Of a stretch of DNA of 64,000 nucleotides, positions 42,692 through 54,563 are shown piece by piece. The stretch covers positions 620,001 to 684,000 of the forward strand of contig JAHLMK010000002.1 in NCBI GenBank assembly GCA_019915135.1, in the 5' to 3' direction. Position 1 is the stretch's first letter, and each line of letters starts with the position of its first letter. The position numbers and the translations under genes were made by a program. The notes under the pieces are model-generated. The model was not told the DNA's origin. It made no database searches and saw nothing but the letters and a program-made list of their open reading frames with translations. This stretch comes from Strobilurus pachycystidiatus. Its lineage: Eukaryota > Basidiomycota > Agaricomycetes > Agaricales > Physalacriaceae.

Positions 42692-43522
42692 ATGTCACCT
42701 CCACGTCGCGTCTGGGCGTCCATGCTTTCCTGGCTGTGGGCGGCCTCCATTTTGCTGCTACTACCTCTGGAGGCCAGCGCTATAAAATTCTCTCTCCAGG
42801 CATACCGATACCCCCCAGCGAAGTGCATATGGAATCCGGTCCACAGCGATACTCTCGTCATTGTCACCGCGAACGTTGGCCCAGGCGCGAAGCAGCGAGT
42901 TGACATTGAGATCGTGGACTCGAGCCCGCAGAAGAACGTGTATCTGAGCAAAAGGAACATCAATGCGGAGACGAGGCTGGCTATAACGACACATGCCGAG
43001 GGAGAGGTCGGCGTTTGTTTCAAAAACTACCTTGATGCAGGTGCGTACCATCAATTCTTTTGGATGAATAAGACATCTCAGAATTCTCGGTAGACGTCCG
43101 CTCTGAGTCCGCGAAGCAGAGTCGAATCATTGACTTGGATGTCGACATAGGCGCAGATGCTGTTGACTATAAGTAGGTCACTCCGAGGCATGTCTGAGCG
43201 GCAGGCTAAAATTGCTGTGCAGTGCTATCGCAAACCAGGAGTCTTTATCCGGCCTTGAGACGGAAATGCGAAAACTTGAGGGTCTCGTGAAGGAAATTGT
43301 GGACGAGATGGGTTACCTGAAAAAGAGAGAAGAGCGCTTCACCGACACGAACAGTGTGTACCTCCCAGCATTCTCTTTGCTGTCCTCTAATCGCTCGTAG
43401 CTTCGACGAATCAACGCGTGACGAACTTTGCATGGTTTACTATCGCATCCTTGGCTGGTCTAGGCGCGTGGCAGATATTACATCTTCGCGCATTCTTCAA
43501 GCGCAAGTATCTCATAGATTGA
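42692..43522 (+). CDS. ERV25: p24-family cargo receptor, ERV25/TMED10 type
   Basis: p24 proteins cycle between ER and Golgi and select cargo for COPII and COPI vesicles. Four exons (42692-43040, 43082-43172, 43223-43353, 43401-43522) give 230 residues. A signal peptide (LSWLWAASILLLLPLEASA) precedes the GOLD domain (IKFSLQAYRYPPAKCIW, DTLVIVTANV, KNVYLSKRNI, LAITTHAEGEVGVCF). Its two cysteines form the family disulphide. A coiled coil (ETEMRKLEGLVKEIVDEMGY), one membrane span (FAWFTIASLAGLGAWQIL) and a short basic cytosolic tail (HLRAFFKRKYLID) follow. The tail has the aromatic-basic pattern used for coat binding. The DIGADAVDY segment is typical of the delta (ERV25) group. ATG 42722 is an alternative start. 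Confidence 0.92.
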
Positions 43523-43982
43523 GCTCAGGGGTACATGGACGTTTGTATTGTACATAATGGCCAATCTCAGCGCTAATATCTATAGGTCTGGCCATTGATT
43601 GCGCAGGGTGCTTGAGATTGTTGACTTGTGAACAGTGCGTTGTTCGTCTTCACAACTGGTGTCCGGCGTCCTGTATCCCCCCAACTCCTTTTTCGTCCCC
43701 AAATGCTGCCTGCTCCGCGACCGCCACATTGTTTAGTTGTCATGGTCGATTTGTGGTGTCCGCCCAGTCAGCGCTTTCGGTGATGAAGCGACCCACTGCT
43801 CAGCCTCATCATCGAGGATGACCGTCTCATGATGGTGTGCTTCTCTATTTGCAACACGATAGCCAGTCACCAACAATCGTGTCGTATGACGATACATGCT
43901 GAAGAGGTATACCGAGTGATTACTCGCATGTATATTATTTGTGGACAAGGGCAGCGAGTTGAAAAGCCCAAGTACCATTGAT
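43523..43982. other. Intergenic, convergent ERV25 and taspase-like genes
   Basis: A 460-bp interval with no coding signal; it should carry both 3' processing sites. Confidence 0.45.
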
Positions 43983-45539
43983 TTATAACGGTATAGCCGT
44001 GATGAAGATGGATGGACGAGTTCCATCTCTTGTACCGGTTCGATGTCGAAGGACCACGGACTGTAAATCGTTCAGTGTAATCCTTGCCTCTGAAATGCAA
44101 GTTTCGACGACGTACTTGGGGTGTCGGAAACGAGGGTGATAAATAGCTGATTGCCATGCTCGGCGTGGTGAATGCACACCAAAGGCGGACTGGACGATAA
44201 CTATCAATCGCGTCTTGAGTGAGTAGATGAGATTCTTCCTACCAGCCCATTCGTTGACGCCAGTGCTGTTTGCTGTTATCAATATGACACCTACATTGAC
44301 ATTATACTGGTCGCGGTCTTTCGTTTCTTCTATCCTTCCAAAGATCAGTTCCTAGAAGAGACGTCCAGGACGAACACACACTCCAAAAATCGACCATCGC
44401 GTTTTCGATGACCTGATGAATATCGTCGTCAACCATCATTGCTCTCAAGACGGCACCTCCGATGATCTTTGCGAATGAAGTCCGAATTATATGCTCCCCA
44501 GCACCTGGAAACAGTCAGCAGGCCAAGGAAAGGGTGTCTTGGACTCGTTCATACCTGATACACTGCAAGTAACATTGAAAGATTGAGGGTGACCGTGAGC
44601 CAGTGTCTCCGCTCGCTGAGCCCAGCATCCAGCGCCGTACATAGCAGCCTGGAAGAGATAGATAAACTTGTGACGAGCAAACCGACAGCAAAATACCTCG
44701 CCGATACGTCCGGGACACTTCAGCAATAAGCCACCGCTGTCCCCGAGGAGATGAGTTCAAAGTAGAAGCTACGTTGAAGTTATAACTCGCCTAGAAACGC
44801 CTGCCGCAATTTCTCCACCCTCCGTGGAGAAGCACACCGCGCCTACGGTGTCTTGTAGCTGGCTTGCGGAGATATCATATTGTTCTGATTGCATACGGTC
44901 TTTCCAGCGTGCCCAGCTCTCCAGTGCCGTAGGATGAATCAATGCGTCCGTGTCTATGAAAGCACTAGGGTCAAGGCGCGATTTGCCAAATTGACGCGCT
45001 CCCTGGGAAACTAGCGTGAGTGGAGGAAGACGACCCAATCGGTCACTATCACGAGAATGATTCAGAACTTGACGAGCGAGTGCGATTGGGTTTTTGACGC
45101 CTTGAGTAAGTCGACGTGAGAAAACAGGTTTGAAATGAGTTTCTCAATGTGATCACCTTGTACTGCGCCTATACCTCCGAAGGCTTGGTCCTTCCCGTCC
45201 ATGATACTCGCGTCGCATTCAACAGTGCCATCCAAGGTCAGATTAGAGCCGAAGCCTGGGAGCAAGATGGTGATGTATCCAGAGAGAAGTCCCAGTCAGT
45301 ACGAACCAGCATTGAGGTGCGGATCATCCTCGAGCACACATATGGCTTGCTCTACCAGATCTACTGCAGAACCATTGACGGGGACAGCTGTTTTGCACGC
45401 GCTGATCGGTAAGATTTAGGATGAAGTCCGTTGAGCAGCTGACTTGGACAGAATATTACCGCCGAAGGGCACGTTTCACTGCAGACTCTGAGGATTCGCT
45501 GTGGTTCCCGGCGCCTCCGTGAGCAGCGAAATAGAGCAT
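43983..45539 (-). CDS. Taspase-like threonine aspartase (Ntn hydrolase, asparaginase-2 family)
   Basis: The family makes a proenzyme that self-cleaves before a threonine, which becomes the nucleophile. Taspase-1 cleaves nuclear proteins after aspartate; other members hydrolyse asparagine or isoaspartyl peptides. Eight exons (45539-45460, 45401-45307, 45255-45157, 45100-44791, 44736-44697, 44648-44555, 44504-44382, 44290-43983) give 382 residues. Motifs: YFAAHGGAGNHS, VLEDDPHLNAGFGSNLTLDG, GGIGAVQGVKNPI, GRLPPLTLVSQGARQF, the cleavage/nucleophile site LQDTVGAVCF, GVSSGGLLLKCPGRIGE and MYGAGCWA. Intron 4 uses a GC donor in a strong AG|GCGAGT context. The C-terminal 45 residues lack support, and an extra intron after HPK is possible. 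Confidence 0.85.
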
Positions 45540-45757
45540 GGTAGGTGATAGACTCTAGTGATCCTGATGAACGATGTAGACGATTGTGTACAGCGTGTGT
45601 AAATCACGGGCAAAACTGATCAGCCGGATCCAATGATGGTCGTGACATCAAAATTTCATGTGATTTGCCCCGCACCGTTTACCTTCTCCAAGATGCTAAG
45701 ACCGTCGCTTGCCTCCGTCTTACTATCAAACACTCATCGTTGTCCTCCACCCTCACT

Positions 45758-48700
45758 ATGATCGACCATCTCTTCGGTCGCCCAAATCCTTCCTGGAAAC
45801 GCACACAGGTAGCATCTTCTTCTTCTGACAGACCAGTTCCGACCTTTCAAGCTCATCATTCTCTAGGTCCTCCTCGTCATTTTCTTCTGGCTCTGGCGCA
45901 TAATAGCGGGCCGCTCGGCTCCTCCGAGGTTGCTTTGGCTGAATCGCCTCAATAGAACGCTTCGTAGGCTCACTCATCGATACTTGGTTCTATAGCTGAT
46001 GGAACCCCGCCTTCAGAACGCTTCACGCCGTGGCAAATAATAGTCAGCACACTGACGGCGGTGTATGCAGTGCGGAACTTCGACAAGATACTTGGCTTAC
46101 AATGTACGTGACTGCTGCCAACCGCATGCAATGCGACAGCTCTAACGCTTTCGCTAGCTCCCGAGCCCCTGGCACGCTTGGTAACATACAGTGATATCAA
46201 CCAGAGTTGCCTTCTAACATGTCATCAGTATTCTCCATCTTACTACCGTGCCACATGGATTACAACTGGTCTCGACGCTGGATTCGCGACCGCCATGTCC
46301 ATAAAGCCCAAATGGTTCAGGGATATCTGCTCCATCGTATTCGCTGGATACTACATACTCTATCCCAATGAAGGTGATGAAAAGGTGTCTCCATTCTCAC
46401 TCGGACCTTGACTGTCTCTGAATCGCCATCAGCTACGTCGTTTTAGAGCCGTGCCGACAGTGGAAATGCTTCGAACGACCTGGGAAAAGACGACAAATCC
46501 TTATGTGGGTGTTCCTCATCATTTGAAGTCTCAAAGTCTGGCTAAAAGCGTTCAGATTCGCGCTCTCTCGCACCTTCCCCACGTCAATATCAGGAGAAAG
46601 ATACATCTCGCGAGACCGAAGTCGTCAAGCTACAGTCGCCCAATCACTGTCTATCTTTTCTATAACGGCACACCAGCCCAACTTAAACAATGCCACGAAC
46701 TCATTCTCGATATACCAGGTGGTGGCTTCATTGCGATGAGTCCTGAACATCACGAAGACCGCCTTCGTATCTGGACAAGGACGGCCAATAAACCAGTTCT
46801 CTCTCTTGACTATGGGAAGGCCCCAGAATGTATGTATTGGACATTCAGCAAAGTTTTGAAGACTGAGGGGCGCTTGATTCTTAGATCCGTACCCGTTCGC
46901 TATTGACGAGGCCTTTGATTTGTATCGCTTGCTTGTCGAATCAGGTAGGACGAAACTTGACCCCAAGAGCCGGTTCTCATGATTCGACCTCGCAGGTGGC
47001 AGTATCATTGGAATGTCTGGGACACCGCTCAGGATTATCATGACTGGGGATTCGGCGTGCGTGGCCATACTGATCCACAAACCCTCCTCTGTCTCATTAA
47101 CCCTGAAGTGGTGCTTGCTTGGCTGTCAACGTTGTCTTTAAGATACTGCAGCAGACAACCAATGGTCCTCATCGCGTTTTGCCCAAACCACACGCTATGG
47201 CTCTCAGCTACGCTGCCTTGGACTTCAACTATACATCCTGGATGACCCCGGATAACTTACGCGTTCTACGGAGCGAACAGTCGTCGGGCAGCCTTCAGGA
47301 GCTCGCAAAACAGAAAGAACACCTGAAGAGTGCTGTCGTTAGTCGTTCTTTGGTCCTCTCGAGGGTCTTGCTCATAATTATATTTCAGAGTCCTTTGAGC
47401 ATGACCGGCGAGAGGCCAGGGATGCCAGCCAAAAAACTGAAGCGAAAGGGCAGCTGGAAGGACAGCCTTCGGGGATTTACGAGTGGAAACGAAGAAGAAG
47501 AGCCCCCAGAGAACAGACGTCTAAGCCGCTCCAAATCAGGAATCAGGATACCCATCGCTCGGCGCTCGTTCTTCAGAACCAGCTCAGATATTTCGGACTC
47601 CAGTGACGAAGAATCAGGGACTGAAGAGGGCGCTGCCTATCGCAGGGCCGAAGATACACCTCTTGAGTCTCGAGTCAAAGATGACTATTTTGCGCCCATA
47701 TCGCCCGTTGCTTTTGAATATGATCAGGCCCATGAACAGGGCGTTCTTTCCGCTGCTGTTGCTACTGCGAATAGTGAAGCGTGTAGGCCGGGGAGGACAG
47801 CGAGCCACCATGCTCTTGGAACCCGAGTGACCATGACGAGCAGGACCGGTTACTTCACGGACAGAATCATCTCTCCTACAATGGTATGCTCTCCCGGTTA
47901 TCCGTATTTGTGTCACTGACGATTTCAGATGCGAGCTATGGCCATTCTGTACATTGGACCGCATCATGATCCAGACTTCGCGACGGACTACCGCATATCG
48001 CCCGTTTTGGCACCAAGTCACCTGCTTGCTCAGTTTCCTCCTCTGTTGATGCAATGCGGCGAGAAGGATCCTTTTGTGGACGACACAGTGATATTTGCTG
48101 GGCGCGTCAGAGATGCGAAACGAGCGCGAAAGATGGAATTGGATCTTGCCTTGTCTGGGAAGAGCGCGCGTTTCGGCGAGTCTCTCAGGATGAGCGGGTC
48201 TGAGATGTCTACGGATTCTCGCAAGTCGGCGATGAAGAGAGAGAGGGATCGTTTGGCTCGGGAAAGTGAAGACGACTGGGCACAAATAGTGATCTTCTCG
48301 GAGTGGTCTCATGGATATCTTCAAATGCCTCTCATAATGCCTGAGGCTGTTGCAGTAAGCTTGTCGTCACGCTGAATGTGATTGGATGTCAGCTAATGCC
48401 CTTCAGGTCATTGAAGAACTGGGAGAGTGGATTGATGACGCCTTCAATCGATTCAGCGACCCGAACCATGACACTTCCGTGCCTACTGGTCGACGAAATT
48501 CTGGGCCCGCACCGCCCAAAGTCAAGCTAGTCAAGCCTCAACCCAGCCCTTACACGACGGAAACAGAAGAAACGGATGACGGCGGGATCACGTTTGTCCC
48601 CAAGAAGTACCAGAAATCGACAGCTAATACCAGCCCGGGAGATGACAAGTCGCGAGAACGGCTTGGAGTGACCTCAGAATCTTCGGAGGAAACGTTGCAT

Positions 48701-48877
48701 GAGTCAGACCGGGCTTACAGCCTAGATTTGATGTTGGGGCTTGTTGACGGATACGATGTGCCGGGCCAAACCAATGGTCAGAAAGCGAACGGACCAAGGC
48801 AAACTGGGCAAACGATAAGTGAAACCGAGTTGATGCGCCGACGGCGCCTGCTGGACTCTCATCTGAGTTCTCAGTAG
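45758..48877 (+). CDS. Membrane-anchored alpha/beta hydrolase of the hormone-sensitive lipase family
   Basis: The HSL family contains lipases and carboxylesterases. About ten exons begin at MIDHLFGRPNPSW (45758). Exon 2 encodes a hydrophobic anchor, VLLVIFFWLWRIIAG. Later exons include IKPKWFRDICSIVFAGYYIL. The oxyanion motif is DIPGGGF, replacing the usual HGGG. The nucleophile elbow GDSAG is split by an intron near 47,064. The acid motif is CGEKDPFVDD and the histidine motif is WSHGYLQ. Two long low-complexity S/R/E-rich insertions lie inside the catalytic domain, at about 47,390-47,800 and 48,100-48,270. They resemble in placement the regulatory module of animal HSL. The tail is acidic and disordered. 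A 60-nt in-frame stretch at about 47,332-47,391 might be an unrecognised intron. It diverges from the taspase-like gene (218 bp apart). Confidence 0.8.
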
Positions 48878-49319
48878 TGTGGCCAAATTGATCGTAGCTG
48901 TAGCTACCTCCCATTGAGAATTATTCGTGTCTTCAATCTATGATGGATGATGTATAACAGATGGACAATTCAGTTCTTAGCGCCCACTTGGTTGCTGCTT
49001 AAACGCCAAGGAACATTTTTGAACTTGCATACAGCCGAGAAGCCGACACAGCCTCCGCACAGCATAGTGATCGTGACTAAAGCGGCCGAATCTTGCTCCA
49101 TTTGGCAATCGCATCCCTCAACGACGCCCTGGAGAAAGGTTGTCTTTGACCACAACCATCACGTTCTACATACACCCCCAAGTGTCGGTTCGCCGCTCCG
49201 CCACCGCGCTCGCCGCTTGAAGGGCGCTCACTGACAGTGCAGGCTGCATTCACACCATCAAACACTGGCGCATTCAAGCATTCAGTCGGAATCGTTTTCG
49301 GGACTTGAATCTTGATAGC
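48878..49319. other. Intergenic between the hydrolase and the zinc-finger gene
   Basis: A 442-bp interval with the promoter of the zinc-finger gene and no coding signal. Confidence 0.45.
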
Positions 49320-50459
49320 ATGTCCACTGAGGCGGAACCAGGCGGCCCGTCAGAGCTACCACCTTGGACTCTACCTATGCCAGCACCGTCTGAGGTCCCC
49401 AGCTCCTCCGATTCTACAAAGCCCACTCTCACCAGCAAAGATGCGTCGATCCTCATAGATGCTCTCAACCGCCAGCAGTACCCGGTACACGCGCTGTACG
49501 GTCCCGCTGATGGACCTATGATTCCCACCGAAGGGCCGGCCACCGAGCCAGATGGTCCCCGCACATACACCTATATTGCTGCACCGAATCCCGTCGCCTT
49601 TACCGTCCCACCTCCCGATCAACAATCCACACATGCACCTCCCGAAGCAGCATCATCCTCTGAGCACCCCCCGAACGACTCCTCCGAACCCCGCCGTTCA
49701 TCCCAATCCCCGGATGCGTCTTCCTCTCAGGGTGGCGTCGGAGCCAATCATTATCCCTCCTCCAGTGGTGTTCCACGCCTTCCTCCTATTCTTCAAGTCG
49801 AGAAGCAACAAGTCACCACATCTGCCACTCAAGTGGCCAGCGCGAACCGGCGCAGAAACGAGGCGCATTTCCAATGTCCGGTTCCCGGTTGCGGCAGCAC
49901 ATTCACTCGACGTTTCAATCTTAGAGGTGAGCGGATGGATCGGTCGGTGTTCCAGACAGTTCTAACGTGTGCGTCAGGTCATTTACGTTCACACACGGAG
50001 GAACGACCGTATGTCTGTCAATGGCCAGGCTGCAAGAAGGGCTTTGCTCGTCAACACGATTGCAAGTACGTCACAAGTGCAATGTCTTCCTGGCACAGAG
50101 ACTTATGACTTGTAGACGTCACCAGGCCCTTCACACTGCCAAGGCACAGGCCAATGTCTGTCAAGGCTGTAAGAAGACATTTAGCAGACTCGATGCGTTG
50201 AACGTATGTTGCTTTGCACTATCACCGAGGTTTCACTACTGACATGACTGCCTTAAACAGAGACATCGTAAGCACCTGCGCCTGATAATGCATGTTAAGG
50301 ACTCTCATTTCTTGCCTAGTTCGCTCGGACGGTGGCGCAGATTGCAGACTGAAGCACGAGGCAGGAATGTCAGAAAAGAAGCAGACTGTTGGAAATGTAA
50401 GTGGAGAAAATCAGATCATGGTCAATTCTACGCCAGACGTGGTCATGTCGAACTCGTAG
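49320..50459 (+). CDS. C2H2 zinc-finger transcription factor (three fingers)
   Basis: A likely nuclear DNA-binding regulator of unknown targets. Five exons (49320-49926, 49978-50065, 50116-50203, 50261-50267, 50320-50459) give 309 residues. The first 180 residues are P/S/T/E-rich and disordered. Finger 1 starts CPVPGCGSTFTRRFNLR and ends HLRSH across an intron. Finger 2 starts CQWPGCKKGFARQHDCK with HQALH. Finger 3 is CQGCKKTFSRLDALN with H and a less standard end, HLRSDGGADC. Introns interrupt every finger near the histidines. Exon 4 is a 7-nt micro-exon (AGACATC) that supplies R-H of finger 3. The finger arrangement recalls fungal CRZ1/COM2-like factors, but I cannot assign an orthologue. 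Confidence 0.82.
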
Positions 50460-50755
50460 CCAGGGCGCACAACAACTCGACACGACATCATGGTTTTTTT
50501 TGTATCCTTGTAGTACGGTGATATCCGGGTCTAGTACATCCTTAATGTTAGTTCTTGTCGCGCACCAGTCGCGAAATGAAGACTGGTTGGTTAGGTCCTC
50601 CGAGGTCGGAATGTAAACTATGATTCTACACAAGTAGGAGAGCACAGAGCGGTTCGCAAACGGCGAGAGCATTATTCACATGTGAGCACTACCGGCAAAA
50701 AATGTGCCATGTCATTCCGATCACCTTCTCCTTCCTTCAACCACCATTGAGCACT
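50460..50755. other. Intergenic between the zinc-finger gene and PEX5
   Basis: A 296-bp interval that should contain the zinc-finger terminator and the PEX5 promoter; nothing else is visible. Confidence 0.4.
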
Positions 50756-53215
50756 ATGGCTCTCCCCATGCTCATCAACAACGCGGAATGTGGACCTTCC
50801 AATGGTCTGCAGAACTTGTCGAAACGATTCGACCAAGACCGAGGCTTCCTCCAAGAAAGTTGCTCATTGTATGTCTCTAGACGGCATTCTAATACATTTC
50901 ATTTTATTAGGATCGCGTTGTTGCGGACCGTGCTGGATCCTCGAGAAACGTAGGAGAGTTACTTCTCATTCCCGCTCTAGCTGAACTTCATTGAGACGTT
51001 CCGGAGTCAAACATCGGCGCACGTAGACCAGGACGCAGCTCGTTTCTTTGGTTCATCTAATGCTGGACCCCGTCATGCATTCAATCTTTCGGAAATGAAC
51101 GCCTCCCTTCCAGTCCTCGATGTATCAATGCAAACGCAACGACCACAACTTGCGAGCGCCAATTGGGCCAGCGATTTCATGCTTCTAAATCAAGCGGTGC
51201 AAGCGCCGCAAGTTCACCAGACCGAGGCTACTCCACCAACTTCAACTATACAAATACCGGGGCCCATAGGTATGTACTCATTCCAATCAAACATGGCGTT
51301 TATTTATTGCCACTGTAGACCTACAGCCATGGACAGGTATGGCATTACGGCCGAGCTTCGTCCCACAGCTGCCGATGTCTCCAAATGTACAGATTACAAC
51401 TCCTCAGGTGTCTGACCGTACGGACCTTACCATCTCTCCATACTCGGTCTCACTCTCGATATAGACATCTCCTGGGACAGGGAATTCGCGTCACAAGAGC
51501 AGCACCTTTCTGCGATCGAACAGCAACAGACTACGCCGGAGAAGCCGGCTGTAGAACAAGATGAACTGGCTCGTACAGCGGGAATGTTGCTGGAAACGGT
51601 CCGGGACGAGCAGAATCCAAAGTTCAAGAACAGTGCGTTCATGGGCTTGATGCAGCAGCTGAGGGATCGCGAGGTCACCGTCGATGGCAATACGATGATT
51701 GCAGTTGACAATGTTACAAGCTACGCGCCGGGCTCGTCTTCTTCCAAGGGCAAAGGCCGAGCAGTGGAGCCTATACCATTCAACCAGACTGCCCAGATGC
51801 CGAGTTTCCAGGCCTCAGCATCCGTACCCAAAGTCGACTTGCCTCAGGAAGACGATATCGACGCCTATCTACGACAAGAGAACGAGGAGTACACGTCTTT
51901 CTGGAAGCAGGTCGCGGAAACCAAGTCGGAAGTGAATCCGACTGCTACAGAATGGGACCATCTACAGGCCGACTGGGATCGATTCGAGGCAACCAATACC
52001 GGCGTCCGACAGCTTGACCCCTACCAGTTCCAGTACAACAACCCGTACCTTCTTGGCGACTCTACTAGGACACGACATCAGTCCGTACGCGACGGAGACG
52101 CGCGACTTGCTATATTTGAGGTAAACCCTTCGAGTTGTGTTGGGAACTCCTAACTGAGGCGAATCACCAGAGTGTTCTCGAATTGGAAGCTGTTGTCCAG
52201 CGCGATCCGTCCAACGCGAAAGCCTGGTACGACCTTGGCGTCAAACAGCAGGAAAATGAACGCGAACAGAAGGCACTGCAAGCGCTTGCCATGGCTGTTG
52301 ATCTGGATCCTAATCGTCTTTCGAGCTGGTTGGCACTGGCTGTGTCTCACACGAATGATGGGGACCGGACGGGAACGTTTGCAGCTGTGTATGAATGGGC
52401 CAAGAGGAACCCTCAGTACTCTGATGCTGTTCGGGCCCAGTTGGAGAACATACCTTCGGAGGTTTATGTTTGGGACGAAGCTCTCAGTAGACGGTTGACT
52501 GAATGCTTGATGACCATGGCGCGTATTGGCTCTGGCCAAGGCATAGACGCGGATGTGCAAATTGCCCTTGCTATTCTCTTCAACAGCAATGAGGTATTTG
52601 ATAGTCTATCTTGCTGTTAACATGATCTCTAATTATGGTCTCAGGACTACTCAAAGGCACAGGACTGCTTCAGGACAGCGTTGGCTGTTCGACCCGACGT
52701 GAGTATTGCAGTGTTTGGAATGAGCGGTCCCATCTCATGTATGCTCGCGTAGGATTGGCTCTTGTATAATCGGGTTGGGGCTACCATGGCCAATAATGGT
52801 CACGCAGAGGAAGCGCTGAACTACTATTATCGAGCGTTGGAAATGAACCCTGCATATGTTCGAGCAAGGTGAGCTCCCCTTGTACGCCGTCGTGCTGTGA
52901 ATTTACGATGATGTAGGTTCAACCTCGGAATTTCGTGTATCACTTTGAAGGTTCCCCAAGCTCGCACTGAATCCTGCTTTTTGCTAACTCGGACTGCAGC
53001 GCTATCAAGAGGCAGCACAGCATATTCTTGATGCCCTTGTCCTCCAAGAGTCAGACTCAGCCCCGGAAACGGATGCACTGAAGAACGACCAGCGCGGTTT
53101 GATGTCTCGCGCCCTGTGGGACAGCTTGAAGAGCGCATGCCTCCACCTTCAGCGTCTGGATTTGGCTATCCTTTGCGACCAACGGGACCTTGAGAGTTTG
53201 TCTGGATACTCTTGA
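50756..53215 (+). CDS. PEX5: PEX5, peroxisomal targeting signal 1 receptor
   Basis: PEX5 binds C-terminal SKL-type signals through TPR repeats and cycles between cytosol and the peroxisome. The N-terminus MALPMLINNAECGPSNGL carries the conserved cysteine used for monoubiquitination during recycling. Downstream exons contain W-rich docking segments (SANWASDFMLLNQ, ISWDREFASQEQ). The TPR domain includes NAKAWYDLGVKQQENEREQ, DPNRLSSWLALAVSHTNDG, DWLLYNRVGATMANNG, EEALNYYYRALEMNPAYVR and FNLGIS. The end is SLSGYS. The acceptor at 50,911 leads into DRVVADRAGSSR, but no GT donor restores phase 0 after RGFLQ, so the first intron is unresolved. The intron before ISWDREF uses donor GTACGG. A convergent neighbour, CDC26, ends 138 bp away. 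Confidence 0.9.
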
Positions 53216-53353
53216 GACAAGTGCAGATATTGACTTTTGTGTGTAGGCTTTCGTGAGAGGTTTACAGCTTAATGACTGAAGTAGACAGCCCAGAGATGAT
53301 TATAATTTACATCGTCGAATACACATTATTCTTGTCTGTTATAACTTTGAGCT

Positions 53354-53620
53354 TCACGAGGTGCTTGGTTCTGGCAGAGTTAAGAGAGATGATTGCACGA
53401 AGAGTTTTGGTCGCGTACCAGTGTTGTTTTGGGGCATGTCGAGCTGGGCAACCATGTCCATATCGGCCTGGGAGATGTTGGTATCCTCGAGTGCGCGCTT
53501 GAGTTGGGCGTTGGTTTGTTTCTTCGTCTCGAGCTCCTGCTTTTGCTGCGCGAGCGAGTCTCGGACATCCTGTACATCGAGGTCGGTCATCCGGATGAGG
53601 GTGGGTGGACGTCGAATCAT
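53354..53620 (-). CDS. CDC26: CDC26-like anaphase-promoting complex subunit
   Basis: CDC26 (fission yeast Hcn1) is a very small APC/C subunit whose N-terminus threads through a CDC16/APC6 TPR groove. The start, MIRRPPTLIRMTDLDVQDV, fits the family pattern M-L/I-R-R-x-P-T-x-(I/L)-x-(L/M). A charged helical region follows (QQKQELETKKQTNAQLKRAL). The frame gives 88 residues. A putative 48-nt intron with GTACGC donor and CTGCCAG acceptor, near the 3' end, is in phase, so a 72-residue form ending QNNTEPSTS is equally possible. The gene diverges from PRA1 with 228 bp between start codons. Assignment rests mainly on the N-terminal dozen residues. Confidence 0.65.
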   Translation of the reverse strand: MIRRPPTLIRMTDLDVQDVRDSLAQQKQELETKKQTNAQLKRALEDTNISQADMDMVAQLDMPQNNTGTRPKLFVQSSLLTLPEPSTS

Positions 53621-53848
53621 GGCCGTCTGTCAGACAGCTGAGTCAGTAGTGAGCAAAGTCAACGGAGAAGAGATGCAGACCTAAGTACGTGTGTGCGGCA
53701 ACTGCGGCGCAGGCTGGCACAGAAGGAGGCGATGACCATCAATGTCGAATAAAACAGCTGCAACGCCGCTCAGCCGTGTAAAACACACGCACACAACACC
53801 TCTCTCCGCAACCACCACCTACCCAGACCATCTTGATATTCCGGCAAA

Positions 53849-54563
53849 ATGGAGGCCCTCATGCGTGCTACAGATATTCTCAAATCCTTCCGCGTACGTG
53901 TTTTGTCCACGCTTGTAAACATCGCATAACTTAACAGAGGGACACGTCGGCCAACAGGAAACTAGACTGTCGGCCATACGCTCGCCTGCAGAATTCTTTG
54001 ACTACCAGCGGATCTCGAGGCCGGCGGATTTCAACCAGGCGACACAGGTACGCCCATTTTTGCTCACGTCAATTCCGCTCGCCTGACCTCTCATGCCAGA
54101 GAATATCCTACAATACGCGTTACTTCTCTGGTCGGTCCCACAAACAACTGTGAAATGTAGTACAACCATTGAACCCATCTCTGCAGGCAACTACGGCTTG
54201 ATTATAGCGGTTCTCGCCGTTTACTCCCTGATCAGCAACCCACTGTTGCTCATTGCCATCGGTTTCCTTGTCGGCGGTTTCGCTGCCATCAACAAATTCG
54301 GTTCGTGCCGCCTCCCCCTTCCCGTCGCATCTGTACTCAACTTCGTAGCCCCCGATCCCGTTCAATTCGGCGATACCACTGTCACGCAAAAGCACCTCTA
54401 CACCGGCCTGTTCGTCATTGGCATTCCTCTTCTATGGATCGCCTCGCCAGTCATGGCTTTCTTCTGGCTGGTTGGCGCCTCGAGTGTAGTCATCTTGGGC
54501 CACGCAAGCTTTATTGAACCGGGTGTGGAAAGCGAGTACGCTGCCGTGGAGAATACCGTATAA
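53849..54563 (+). CDS. PRA1/YIP3 family protein (prenylated Rab acceptor)
   Basis: PRA1 proteins are small ER/Golgi membrane proteins that bind prenylated Rab GTPases. Exons: 53849-53893 (MEALMRATDILKSFR), then ETRLSAIRSPAEFFDYQRI, then the family core RISYNTRYFSGNYGLIIAVL assembled across two introns. Hydrophobic pairs follow: VYSLISNPLLLIAIGFLVGG and the second pair, LYTGLFVIGIPLLWI plus VMAFFWLVGASSVVILGHAS. The tail ends GVESEYAAVENTV. A 48-nt in-phase segment after INKF (GTTCGT...TTCGTAG) is probably an intron, giving INKFAPDPVQFGD. The EFFD...RISRP sequence and four-helix layout match PRA1. Confidence 0.88.
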
